A stretch of 13,372 nt of DNA. It comes from Planctomycetaceae bacterium (lineage in GTDB: Bacteria; Planctomycetota; Planctomycetia; Pirellulales; Pirellulaceae). Where the stretch lies: contig JACKHN010000055.1 of assembly GCA_020638975.1 (NCBI GenBank), positions 1 through 13,372 of the forward strand, written 5' to 3'. The notes under the pieces were generated by a model. It searched no databases and was not told the origin of the DNA. It saw nothing but the letters and a program-made list of their open reading frames with translations. Both the position numbers and the translations under genes were made by a program. Below, piece by piece: positions 1 to 6,409 of the stretch. Every line of letters begins with the position of its first letter. Within the stretch, counting starts at the first letter, position 1.

Positions 1-1
1 G

Positions 2-88
2 TGTCGCGAGGGCTTCAATCAGGTGTGCTCGCTGATCGGCAACCGCCGTACAGGCGTCAGTCCCAACACGAGGTGGATGACGATTCAT
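2..88 (-). CDS. Possible 5' end of a gene cut by the left window edge
   Basis: A minus-strand reading frame opens with ATG at 88-86 and stays open to the edge, giving 29 residues beginning MNRHPPRVGTDACTAV. An AAAGG lies about 7 bases upstream and an AGGAG about 12 bases upstream, so a ribosome binding site is possible but weak. First codon positions are G-rich, as in real coding sequence. It would be transcribed in the same direction as the serine recombinase and begin beyond that gene's terminator. The plus strand is also open here (2-196), so the direction is uncertain. Product unknown. Confidence 0.25.
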   Translation of the reverse strand, partial: MNRHPPRVGTDACTAVADQRAHLIEALAT

Positions 89-157
89 CGGAAGGCCTTT
101 CTCCTATTGGTAGATGGAAACTGTTGGCATTTGCGCAATGCGCGCAACAAGAAACGA

Positions 158-183
158 AACAGCCTCGCAAGTGCGAGGCTGTT
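158..183 (-). terminator. Hairpin terminator of the serine recombinase gene
   Basis: A perfect 12-bp inverted repeat (AACAGCCTCGCA / TGCGAGGCTGTT) is separated by only 2 bases and lies 26 bases beyond the recombinase stop codon. Read on the minus strand it is followed by the T-rich stretch TTTCGTTTCTTG. This fits an intrinsic terminator with an imperfect U tract. The 2-base spacer means the real RNA loop would open one or two pairs. Confidence 0.7.
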
Positions 184-209
184 CGACGAGACTTGAAGCA
201 GTACCGGAC

Positions 210-2276
210 TTATGCCGACCGACGAGGCCGACCGTTGTTATAGGGCCGTTTGGGAACGGGTTGGCCCTGGAGCTCATACCATCGCTGGTAACTATACCAG
301 ACGTTTCCAGAGTTAACCGAATGCCCCTCGGACTGCAACGTCTTAGCCGCATCTCGCATACTCTGACCTTCGATATCGATCAACTGATGCACTCGCTCTG
401 CCAAGAGATCAAGACGAGGGGGATTGCGGAGCCACACCGTAATCTCCCCCATCGGCAGACTGCCATCTGCGTCGGTTGGCACATCGGCAAACTCCTGAAT
501 GGCACGAAGCACGTCCAAGTGAAACACGCCCCGAACGTTCTTTCCTTTCCGCCCCGGACGTTGTTCGACGTGGACCCAGATCTTTCCGCCAGTCAGGATC
601 TTGAACACGCGTAGTGCCTTGTACACGCCATCGTCACCCAGTTTTCCGGATGCACCGTCTTCGAGCAAATCGGAAAACTGTTGCAGTATGGAACGAACAT
701 CGGCGGCCGTTAGGCTGCCGGTCGTTCCGTCCAGGGCACGTTTGGCAAGCCGCAAGTCGTCTTGCAACCTTGATCGCTCGGTAAGCGCGGAACGCACTTT
801 CGCGCGCATCTCCCGACGATCGTCGTCCGACCCTTCACCAAGGAGTTCATTTAAGTCGTCAATCCGATTGGTGAGGGTACGCACTTTCTTCTCCAGTGAC
901 GAAATCTCGGTGTGGAGTTCGTCGTCGCCACGACAGTCAATTTGCTGGGCGCGAGCGATGACTTGCTCAATCAGTTCAGTGTCGTTTTGAAGGCATTCTT
1001 GTAATGCCACACAGACCGCCCGTACCGCTTCGACTCGACTCACCTTCGTCAAACAAGGACAATGGTCATTGTTCTTACAATGCATGACCTTCCTGCCGCC
1101 CGCTCCCGTCTGGTAAAACCGCACGGGATTCTTCTGATCGCTACAGTGTGCGCAGAAGAAGAACAAGGTTGTCAGGTCACATAGCTCGACCGGCTTCCCT
1201 TCCCGAGGTCCGCGAGGGCCAAGCTTATTCCCCTCCAGAAGATCTTGAATCGCTGCAAATGTCTCGTCATCGAGAATTCGCAACTCTTCTAATTGAACCG
1301 AGCAGATCTCGCTTTCCGGCTGCTCGACTTGCTTCGTGTAATCACTTTTCGTCGAGAACTTATTCCGCATACGCCCGAACTCCCAACGTCCTGTCAGCCG
1401 AATGTTCGACCAGAGCCTGCGATAGGCAGCGTAGGACATACGCCCGATGGTCGAACGCGGATCGTAGGGGCCTTTGGCTTGCACCCAACGACGCCAGCAT
1501 TCCCGCAAAGGCACTCCACCGAGCAGCAGCTTGGCGTGCTCACGAATCATATCTGCAGCATCGGGATCAACTTCAGGTACGGTGCGTGGTAAACCGCGAT
1601 TCGTTAGCGGTGCATCCGGAAGTTCACGTCGTCGATACCCGACACCAATCGCTCCCGTTGTGTAACCGGCGAGATGTAACCCACGCAATCCGGACCGCAC
1701 GTGATCGGCAATCGTGTCGAGTAACATGTCGTCCACCATGCCGTGCACCTGCATTTGGAGTTTCCAACTCTTTTCGTTGTCCGTGTCAATTTGTTGCGAC
1801 ACGGAGACGGCTCGTAGACCCTCTTCAACAACTTGTTCCTGAAGGAGTTGAAAACCTCGATACGGTTCTCGAAACAGTCGGCTCGCCTTGAAAACCAAGA
1901 GTACCGTGGCATGGCGATGCTTCAGGATCTGCTTCATGCGATCCAGACCATCGCGACGAACGCGTTTTCCTTTGACCGCCTCATCAGCCGAGATGAACTC
2001 AGGAGGGACATACATCCCGTTTCTAGCGGCATACTCGATGCATTCCCGCACTTGATCTCCTGTGGAATGCTGACTCTTGCTGCTGAAGCGTGCATAAATC
2101 GTCGCGATCAACAGTCCAGCTCGCAGCGCCCATGCGATTCGTTCATGAAGTGGTGCGTTGGCGTCGAACCGTTTAAGGCTAACACCGGCTTCCGTAGCAA
2201 TCTGTTGCCATCGTTCGTGCGCGGATTGAGCTACATCTTTGTCGGCTGCACCTTCGTTTGGTAAAATGATGGTCAT
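210..2276 (-). CDS. Large serine recombinase (site-specific integrase)
   Basis: 688 residues; cuts and rejoins DNA through a serine nucleophile, as used by phages and integrative elements to insert and excise. The resolvase catalytic domain spans about 57-190: YARFSSKSQ places the likely nucleophile at Ser65 (Arg63 nearby), and SRLFRE (132-137) is the conserved arginine block. A recombinase DNA-binding domain follows (about 200-350), then a zinc ribbon (C375-x2-C378, C400, C406/C408), a coiled coil (about 452-515) and a C-terminal segment (about 620-670) that looks helical and HTH-like. About 55 residues precede the catalytic domain, which is more than usual. The ATG at 2276 was chosen because GGAGGG sits 6 bases upstream; the frame is open to 2561, but nothing recognisable lies there. 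A hairpin terminator lies downstream. The reading frame looks intact, so the protein is probably active. It most likely moves the element that holds the neighbouring genes; that link is an inference. Confidence 0.93.
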   Translation of the reverse strand: MTIILPNEGAADKDVAQSAHERWQQIATEAGVSLKRFDANAPLHERIAWALRAGLLIATIYARFSSKSQHSTGDQVRECIEYAARNGMYVPPEFISADEAVKGKRVRRDGLDRMKQILKHRHATVLLVFKASRLFREPYRGFQLLQEQVVEEGLRAVSVSQQIDTDNEKSWKLQMQVHGMVDDMLLDTIADHVRSGLRGLHLAGYTTGAIGVGYRRRELPDAPLTNRGLPRTVPEVDPDAADMIREHAKLLLGGVPLRECWRRWVQAKGPYDPRSTIGRMSYAAYRRLWSNIRLTGRWEFGRMRNKFSTKSDYTKQVEQPESEICSVQLEELRILDDETFAAIQDLLEGNKLGPRGPREGKPVELCDLTTLFFFCAHCSDQKNPVRFYQTGAGGRKVMHCKNNDHCPCLTKVSRVEAVRAVCVALQECLQNDTELIEQVIARAQQIDCRGDDELHTEISSLEKKVRTLTNRIDDLNELLGEGSDDDRREMRAKVRSALTERSRLQDDLRLAKRALDGTTGSLTAADVRSILQQFSDLLEDGASGKLGDDGVYKALRVFKILTGGKIWVHVEQRPGRKGKNVRGVFHLDVLRAIQEFADVPTDADGSLPMGEITVWLRNPPRLDLLAERVHQLIDIEGQSMRDAAKTLQSEGHSVNSGNVWYSYQRWYELQGQPVPKRPYNNGRPRRSA

Positions 2277-2739
2277 CTTGACCCTCCGTGTAGTAGTGCC
2301 AGGCAATTTGATCGGCCAACACGCGCACTTCGCGTTTGGCACGAGCCTGACGGGTTTCAGAAAGGGTCTACGGTAGTGATTGAGAATCGCGTGACGGTCG
2401 CACGACGCGATTCCCGAGAAGATCGTCGACCTCACTCGCGACCGCCGCTGCGTCCGCGAGACATTCAGGCGTGCCGCACCGTCTGCTGACGGCTTACGCC
2501 AATCGCAGTCGGAAGAAACTTGCGTAGATTGAAGCGCCGGACTGTCGAGGACACCGAACAATGCCAGAAGACGCGAGTGCTGAACATTAAACCGCCGCTT
2601 CTATCTGATTATGACGCACGGAAGCCACTTATTTAGGTGTTCAACGCTCTCATCGACGTTCGCTCTCGGCTAAAGGACAAGACGGACCCTGATCGCTCGA
2701 CTTTGCGAGGGACCGTCACATCCAAGTGAATCTCAATGT
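2277..2739. other. Intergenic stretch upstream of the recombinase
   Basis: No gene can be supported in these 463 bases. The stretch carries the recombinase ribosome binding site (GGAGGG), an inverted repeat at 2384-2413, and a very short plus-strand frame starting GTG at 2637 and ending at 2729 (30 codons) that has no clear ribosome binding site. The region is a reasonable place for the recombinase promoter and for an attachment-site remnant, but neither is proven. Confidence 0.5.
2384..2413. repeat. 9-bp inverted repeat upstream of the recombinase gene
   Basis: GAATCGCGT at 2384-2392 is matched by its exact reverse complement ACGCGATTC at 2405-2413, with 12 bases between. It lies about 110 bases upstream of the recombinase start codon. 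The arrangement fits a dimeric repressor site or half-sites of a recombinase core. It has no T tract on either side, so a terminator is unlikely. Function is inferred only from position. Confidence 0.4.
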
Positions 2740-3426
2740 CTACGGCAGCCACTCGCGAAGAGATTCCACCCCATCAAGCTCGAAAACGTGAATCCGTTCA
2801 CGCGGGATCATCAATCGTTGAGTGCCACGACTAACGGGCTCGATTTGACTCACCAATTCGACCGGAAAGTTTGACAACTTGCACAAACGCGACTTTTGCT
2901 TGGTAACAAAGTCGCGATGAGTGTCATCGCTGAAGGCAAACGAGTCGACCGGTCGTCCCGCCTTGGCGCGGCGAACGAGTTCCCAGAAGAAATCCCACTT
3001 CGCGCTATGCCGATTCCAGTCGATTTCGATCTCGTTGCCATTCCAGTATGCCTCGCGAGGTGTTTCAACTACGACCAAATCGCCATTTGCAATTGCAGTT
3101 AACTTGGCTTCCTCCGCATCGACATCTTCGCCGATCTCACGAAGCAACCATTCGCGATCCGAATCGGAAAGGAGATCGAGTTTGTTGGCCACGTCGACGA
3201 CGGCTCGATACGGTGTCACGCCACGGAGCTTCGACCACATACCGGCAGTGCCAAGCCGTTTATAAGCGGCCCAGGCGTCGTCGCCCAGACGCGTGCGATC
3301 TAACGCAGTCAGATGCCGGTCCCACAACCGTTGTGCACAGACCCATGGGGCGATCCGACATCTACAATCAGTTAACCCTTCACAAATTTGCGGTGCAAAC
3401 TGGGCTACGTCTGTTGCTGTCGACAT
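2740..3426 (-). CDS. Uncharacterised protein with possible winged-helix C-terminus
   Basis: 228 residues, family not recognised. The start ATG at 3426 is well supported by GGAGG 7 bases upstream. The N-terminal half (1-125) is mostly helical with many Trp, Asp and Arg residues (WVCAQRLWDRHL, DREWLLREIGED). Residues about 132-215 show a short strand (EIEID), an amphipathic helix (SAKWDFFWELVRRAKAGRP), a further helix region (DTHRDFVTKQKSRLCKL) and a strand pair (IEPVSRG...RLMIPRERIHVFEL). That order resembles a winged helix, which would suggest DNA binding; this is inference from the pattern alone. There is no signal peptide or membrane span. It lies upstream of the recombinase on the same strand, but 463 bases away, so co-transcription is doubtful. 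It is divergent from the HTH gene at 3652, with a 225-base gap between. Its leader shares TACACGGAGG with the recombinase leader. Confidence 0.8.
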   Translation of the reverse strand: MSTATDVAQFAPQICEGLTDCRCRIAPWVCAQRLWDRHLTALDRTRLGDDAWAAYKRLGTAGMWSKLRGVTPYRAVVDVANKLDLLSDSDREWLLREIGEDVDAEEAKLTAIANGDLVVVETPREAYWNGNEIEIDWNRHSAKWDFFWELVRRAKAGRPVDSFAFSDDTHRDFVTKQKSRLCKLSNFPVELVSQIEPVSRGTQRLMIPRERIHVFELDGVESLREWLP

Positions 3427-3651
3427 TGCTTTACCTCCGTGTAACGTAAAGGCCGCATTAGGCCCTAAGCATCTTGTGTGTTAAGGCTATCTCGAAACAA
3501 GTGCGGTCGTCCAGATGAGTTTTGTTGATCGACCACCTTGGCTCCGCGAAGCGAGTTTGAAATCGCATGGTGGGAGCGCCGTGAGATTGCCGACCACGAC
3601 AATCGACAAGTTGTTTCATCAAACGACTTCCAGCCACGGTCCAACTTGTCG

Positions 3652-3957
3652 ATGTCCCCCGATCTCCTTACAGCTGCGCAAGCTGCTCAACGACTGGGCA
3701 TCAGCGTTTCAACGCTGTACGACTGGCTCGCCCAGTCGAATGCGGGCGAGTTCGAAATCCGCGGGCAGTCGATTACGATTGACTATTTCCAGGGCGGCCG
3801 TCGCGGCCAAGGCCGCATTCAGATCGACGAAACCGAGATCGACCGTTTGAAAGAAGCCATGCGAGTATTTCCGCAGCCTCAGCGTATACGACGCCCACCC
3901 GTGCAACTGCGAGAGTTTCCAGGGATCACCGTGCAATTAGGGCGTCCCGATGATTGA
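3652..3957 (+). CDS. Small HTH protein, excisionase/MerR-like (HTH_17 type)
   Basis: 101 residues. The N-terminus DLLTAAQAAQRLGISVSTLY (4-23) is a classic HTH_17 signature, as found in excisionases, AlpA-type regulators and MerR relatives. It is followed by DWLAQSNAGEFEIRG, a short strand region and a basic Gly/Arg stretch GGRRGQGRIQID (48-59). The Pro/Arg-rich tail ends GITVQLGRPDD. Such proteins bind DNA to control excision direction or transcription of mobile elements. ATG 3652 was chosen because the HTH begins just after it; the ribosome binding site is poor. The frame is open back to a TTG at 3538 and the extra 38 codons look plausible, so a longer form cannot be excluded. Position close to the recombinase and divergent from the 2740-3426 gene suggests a role in the element's recombination or regulation. 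Confidence 0.8.
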   Translation: MSPDLLTAAQAAQRLGISVSTLYDWLAQSNAGEFEIRGQSITIDYFQGGRRGQGRIQIDETEIDRLKEAMRVFPQPQRIRRPPVQLREFPGITVQLGRPDD

Positions 3958-4101
3958 CGTCAGGGCGAACGAAGTAGAATAGCAGCCAACGCCGCTCGCG
4001 ATCCAAGGACACGCCCACCTGATCGTGCACCAACGCATTCAGAACACTGCGACGGAGTTGCCGACTGTGCCAGTAATCGTTCGTTTCGGAAACGGGACGA
4101 C

Positions 4102-4989
4102 CTACAAGTTGCGTGCGTTCGGGCCGAAGTGCATTTCCATCACACTTCTTAGCTCCGTGTGATTCCGATAGATCATCTGCAAGGCAAATCGAATGCGAGT
4201 TCCAACTAGTACCTTTTTCTTCGGCCTCAATGAATGATCGATGGCGACGAGCTTGATATCATCAACCTTCCATCGTTTTGCGTCCACTCCGGCCTCGACG
4301 AGTCGCCAGATACCACACCCGCTCATGCCATCTGGGTGTGGAGGGACCGCAAGACGACCATCGTCGTCCCTTATTCCTGTCGGGTCGAAGTCGAGTTTGA
4401 TACCGACTTCCTTGTCGAAGCGGTCAAGCGTACCTCGCTCGTCGCAATAGATGAACGTGGCGAAGGCTACGGCGCTAGCGTTGATGGAGTTCGTGGCCTC
4501 CTCGGCCGGGCTGAGCTTCGTCGGATAGCCGTAGACCATGAACCAGCTTCGCGGGTCTTGTCTGTCCCAAGGGTCAACGTCGTTCAATCGAAGGAACCGC
4601 TTCTGGCCGCAAATCTGCGAGGCAGTCTCGTCGGTTAGTTCACAGACAGCGATGTCGAAGGGCTCGTCAGTACGGTAGCATGGGTCATTCGTCTCAGACG
4701 ATCGGATGAGGACTTCGCCAAGAGGTAGCAGCTTACTGCCAGGCACGCCGCTCGTCACCCAGAACGGCAGGTCGAGCGTCCGCCGTGCGTCGAAAGTGTG
4801 CCCCGCAGACACAATGAAGCTCTTCTCGCCGACTCGGAGCAGCAAACCGCTGCCGCAGAGAAAGGTCTTGCCATTCTGCTCCGTATACAGCGGGATGGTC
4901 ACGTCGCCGATTGGCTCGCGACACTCCATGCTCGTACGGTGCATGAAAGCGATCGTCTCGTCGTCCTTGTTCTCGCAGGAGAAAGTCAT
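4102..4989 (-). CDS. Trypsin-like serine protease (cytosolic)
   Basis: 295 residues of the chymotrypsin/trypsin fold. The catalytic triad is visible: His64 in FIVSAGHTF, Asp112 in EPFDIAVCEL, and Ser223 in DGMSGCGIW, the counterpart of GDSGGP. The strand FLCGSGLLLRVGEKSFIVSAGH matches the usual N-terminal half of the barrel. There is no signal peptide, zymogen leader or membrane span, so it should act in the cytoplasm. Cytosolic trypsin-like domains without HtrA-type PDZ tails are common in bacterial conflict systems, where they act as regulated effectors; that role here is an inference. The start ATG 4989 has GAGG 7 bases upstream. A TACAAT at 5030-5025 (minus strand) could be its -10 box. 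It faces the HTH-membrane protein gene at 5356 across 366 bases and converges with the HTH gene ending at 3957. The target is unknown; the divergent membrane protein is one candidate. Confidence 0.88.
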   Translation of the reverse strand: MTFSCENKDDETIAFMHRTSMECREPIGDVTIPLYTEQNGKTFLCGSGLLLRVGEKSFIVSAGHTFDARRTLDLPFWVTSGVPGSKLLPLGEVLIRSSETNDPCYRTDEPFDIAVCELTDETASQICGQKRFLRLNDVDPWDRQDPRSWFMVYGYPTKLSPAEEATNSINASAVAFATFIYCDERGTLDRFDKEVGIKLDFDPTGIRDDDGRLAVPPHPDGMSGCGIWRLVEAGVDAKRWKVDDIKLVAIDHSLRPKKKVLVGTRIRFALQMIYRNHTELRSVMEMHFGPNARNL

Positions 4990-5024
4990 CGGCCCCTCGG
5001 TCGATACAGGTTGCTCGCCATTCT

Positions 5025-5030
5025 ATTGTA
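5025..5030 (-). promoter_or_regulatory. Candidate -10 box of the protease gene
   Basis: Read on the minus strand the hexamer is TACAAT (5 of 6 to the sigma70 consensus), about 35 bases upstream of the protease start codon. No good -35 box lies at the right distance, so this is weak. Confidence 0.25.
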
Positions 5031-5095
5031 TCCGCAAGAGTTCCGGGACCGCCGCCTCGACATCAACGGGTGGATTCAGAAAACGTTCGTTAAGT

Positions 5096-5141
5096 GTATC
5101 GATTCAGAAACGACGGGTATCCGGCACGCTAATCGATACCC
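5096..5141. repeat. Overlapping inverted repeats in the divergent promoter region
   Basis: GTATCGATT (5096-5104) is matched by AATCGATAC (5131-5139), and GGGTATC (5115-5121) by GATACCC (5135-5141). The right arm is shared, so two alternative hairpins or operator pairs are possible. The site lies about 107 bases from the protease start and about 215 bases from the HTH-membrane gene start. It could be an operator for the HTH protein encoded next door; that is inference. Confidence 0.4.
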
Positions 5142-5355
5142 AGTGCCTTGGCGTGAAGAGGGATCGCTCACGGCCCAAGTGTCCAAGGTGGCCACAGTTG
5201 CTAATTGCAAGTAATCTAAATAGCAAACGATCTAAGTCGATATTTTCGCACCAGTTGCGATGCAGCTTTGCTGAAACTCGCGGCTGAGGGGCGTTTGCTT
5301 TCTGGCACTGGTAATAATTGACCATCAGAAATCTGCACCGTTGCGAGGTAACGAT

Positions 5356-6372
5356 ATGTCAAGCAGAGAATGGATGAGGGTGGATGAGGTTGCGAGAAAG
5401 TACTTTGTGAGTGAGAGTACGCTGTACAAGCGAACTCGTAACGGGACGATCGAATCGAAGACTATGCAGATCGACGGGCGCAAATTCAAAGTCATCTCCC
5501 GACGCGACGTTGAAAGCATGTTTGAACCTCGTTCTGAAATTGAATCGAAAGAAGGCAAAGGATCGGATAGCGATCCTTCGTCGTTGGCCAGATTGGCCTA
5601 CGCGGGAGTCGTCACTGGTGTTGCCGGTACTTTGGCGGCATCATTTCTAAGTTGGCTACGTCAACACTCAGGATCTTCCAAAGACGATGATGTAGAAACT
5701 GCACTTTTGAGATTCGACGAAAAATTCGTAAGAGGCGAAACAGCGAAGCAGCAATACGAACGTTCTGTTCGGAAAAAGGCAACAGCGGCAGTGGCGACGT
5801 TGGGTGGAACAGCGGTTGCTGCGAAGTCATCAAAGGCAAGCGTCTGCGACACCGTGACAGCGAAAGTCAACGATCGGAAGACTGGCATAAGCGCAAAAGG
5901 CCAAGAGTCCAATCTACCTAGTATCTACAAACCCGAAGTTGCACGCATTGTCTCATCTATTGACCGAATAAAAGAGCGTAGAGAAGAATGCACCAAGTGG
6001 TTTAGTGAACAGATGAGTGCGCTTAAGCCATCGGTGTTTTGGACCCCGTCACCCGATGACTATGAAAGAGTGTTCAAAAAGCACAACCGGAAGCGACAGA
6101 AGATCGATGCTGATGCAGAGTGGATTGAAAAACGAGCGGCAAGGGCATTGGCGGAGATTCAATTCTTTGTGGACTGCGCTACCGTGCCCGAGATCGAACC
6201 AATTTCTCGATACCTCGAACAGTGTGACGTTGAGCGTAAGGCTGCTGAGGAACTCAGAAAGAAGTATGCAGCATTAGAGGACAAAAGACGACAAAATCTG
6301 AAAGAGCGACAGCAGTATGGAAAGCCGCCGTTCATGTGTGGAGACGGACCTATTGGAAGGAACTTGTGGTAG
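5356..6372 (+). CDS. HTH protein with a membrane span and long charged tail
   Basis: 338 residues, family not recognised. Residues 6-56 form a HTH_17/MerR-like domain (WMRVDEVARKYFVSESTLYK, then a strand pair RKFKVISRRDVESMF). After a Ser/Glu/Lys linker, residues 78-101 (LARLAYAGVVTGVAGTLAAS and on) form a likely membrane helix. A shorter apolar stretch lies at 142-156 (TAAVATLGGTAVAA). The rest is rich in Lys, Glu and Arg; 195-275 and 285-320 look helical and may form coiled coils. ATG 5356 was chosen over TTG 5341 because GAGG lies 7 bases upstream. A DNA-binding domain on a membrane anchor recalls one-component membrane regulators of the CadC/ToxR kind, though the fold differs. With a cytosolic protease gene directly opposite, release of the HTH by proteolysis is conceivable, but nothing in the sequence proves it. 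The IS element begins 19 bases beyond the stop and does not break the gene. Confidence 0.75.
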   Translation: MSSREWMRVDEVARKYFVSESTLYKRTRNGTIESKTMQIDGRKFKVISRRDVESMFEPRSEIESKEGKGSDSDPSSLARLAYAGVVTGVAGTLAASFLSWLRQHSGSSKDDDVETALLRFDEKFVRGETAKQQYERSVRKKATAAVATLGGTAVAAKSSKASVCDTVTAKVNDRKTGISAKGQESNLPSIYKPEVARIVSSIDRIKERREECTKWFSEQMSALKPSVFWTPSPDDYERVFKKHNRKRQKIDADAEWIEKRAARALAEIQFFVDCATVPEIEPISRYLEQCDVERKAAEELRKKYAALEDKRRQNLKERQQYGKPPFMCGDGPIGRNLW

Positions 6373-6386
6373 TTTGGATGTTGCTC

Positions 6387-6391
6387 CTTAG
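6387..6391. repeat. Left copy of the IS target-site duplication (CTTAG)
   Basis: CTTAG directly abuts the left inverted repeat and is repeated at 7875-7879 directly after the right one. Confidence 0.75.
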
Positions 6392-6409
6392 CTCGACTTT
6401 TTCCGTTTT
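6392..6409. repeat. IS left terminal inverted repeat
   Basis: 18 bp, a perfect reverse complement of 7857-7874. It overlaps the last bases of the transposase gene (stop codon 6410-6408). Confidence 0.88.

Larger units (their letters stand above)
4990..5355. other. Divergent intergenic region, protease / HTH-membrane gene
   Basis: No gene is supported in these 366 bases. It must hold the 5' ends of two divergent genes. It contains a possible minus-strand -10 box (TACAAT, 5030-5025), overlapping inverted repeats at 5096-5141, and an AT-richer stretch (about 5200-5250) with the look of a plus-strand promoter but no convincing -35/-10 pair. A 73-codon minus-strand frame (5104-5325) has no ribosome binding site and no recognisable features. 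Confidence 0.5.

Noticed and set aside
114..614. 166-codon plus-strand frame across the end of the recombinase
   Set aside because: It is an antisense shadow of the recombinase and the terminator, with no recognisable domain.
1148..1891. 247-codon plus-strand frame inside the recombinase gene
   Set aside because: Composition is that of an antisense shadow (Arg/Ser/Pro-rich); the minus strand has a clear domain structure.
2277..2561. 95-residue N-terminal extension of the recombinase frame
   Set aside because: A strong ribosome binding site precedes ATG 2276 and the upstream residues look random and Arg-rich.
2637..2729. 30-codon plus-strand frame starting GTG with coding-like codons
   Set aside because: Too short to judge, with no ribosome binding site; it may be a gene relic but cannot be supported.
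5104..5325. 73-codon minus-strand frame in the divergent promoter region
   Set aside because: No ribosome binding site before the ATG, and it covers the inverted repeats and the expected promoters.
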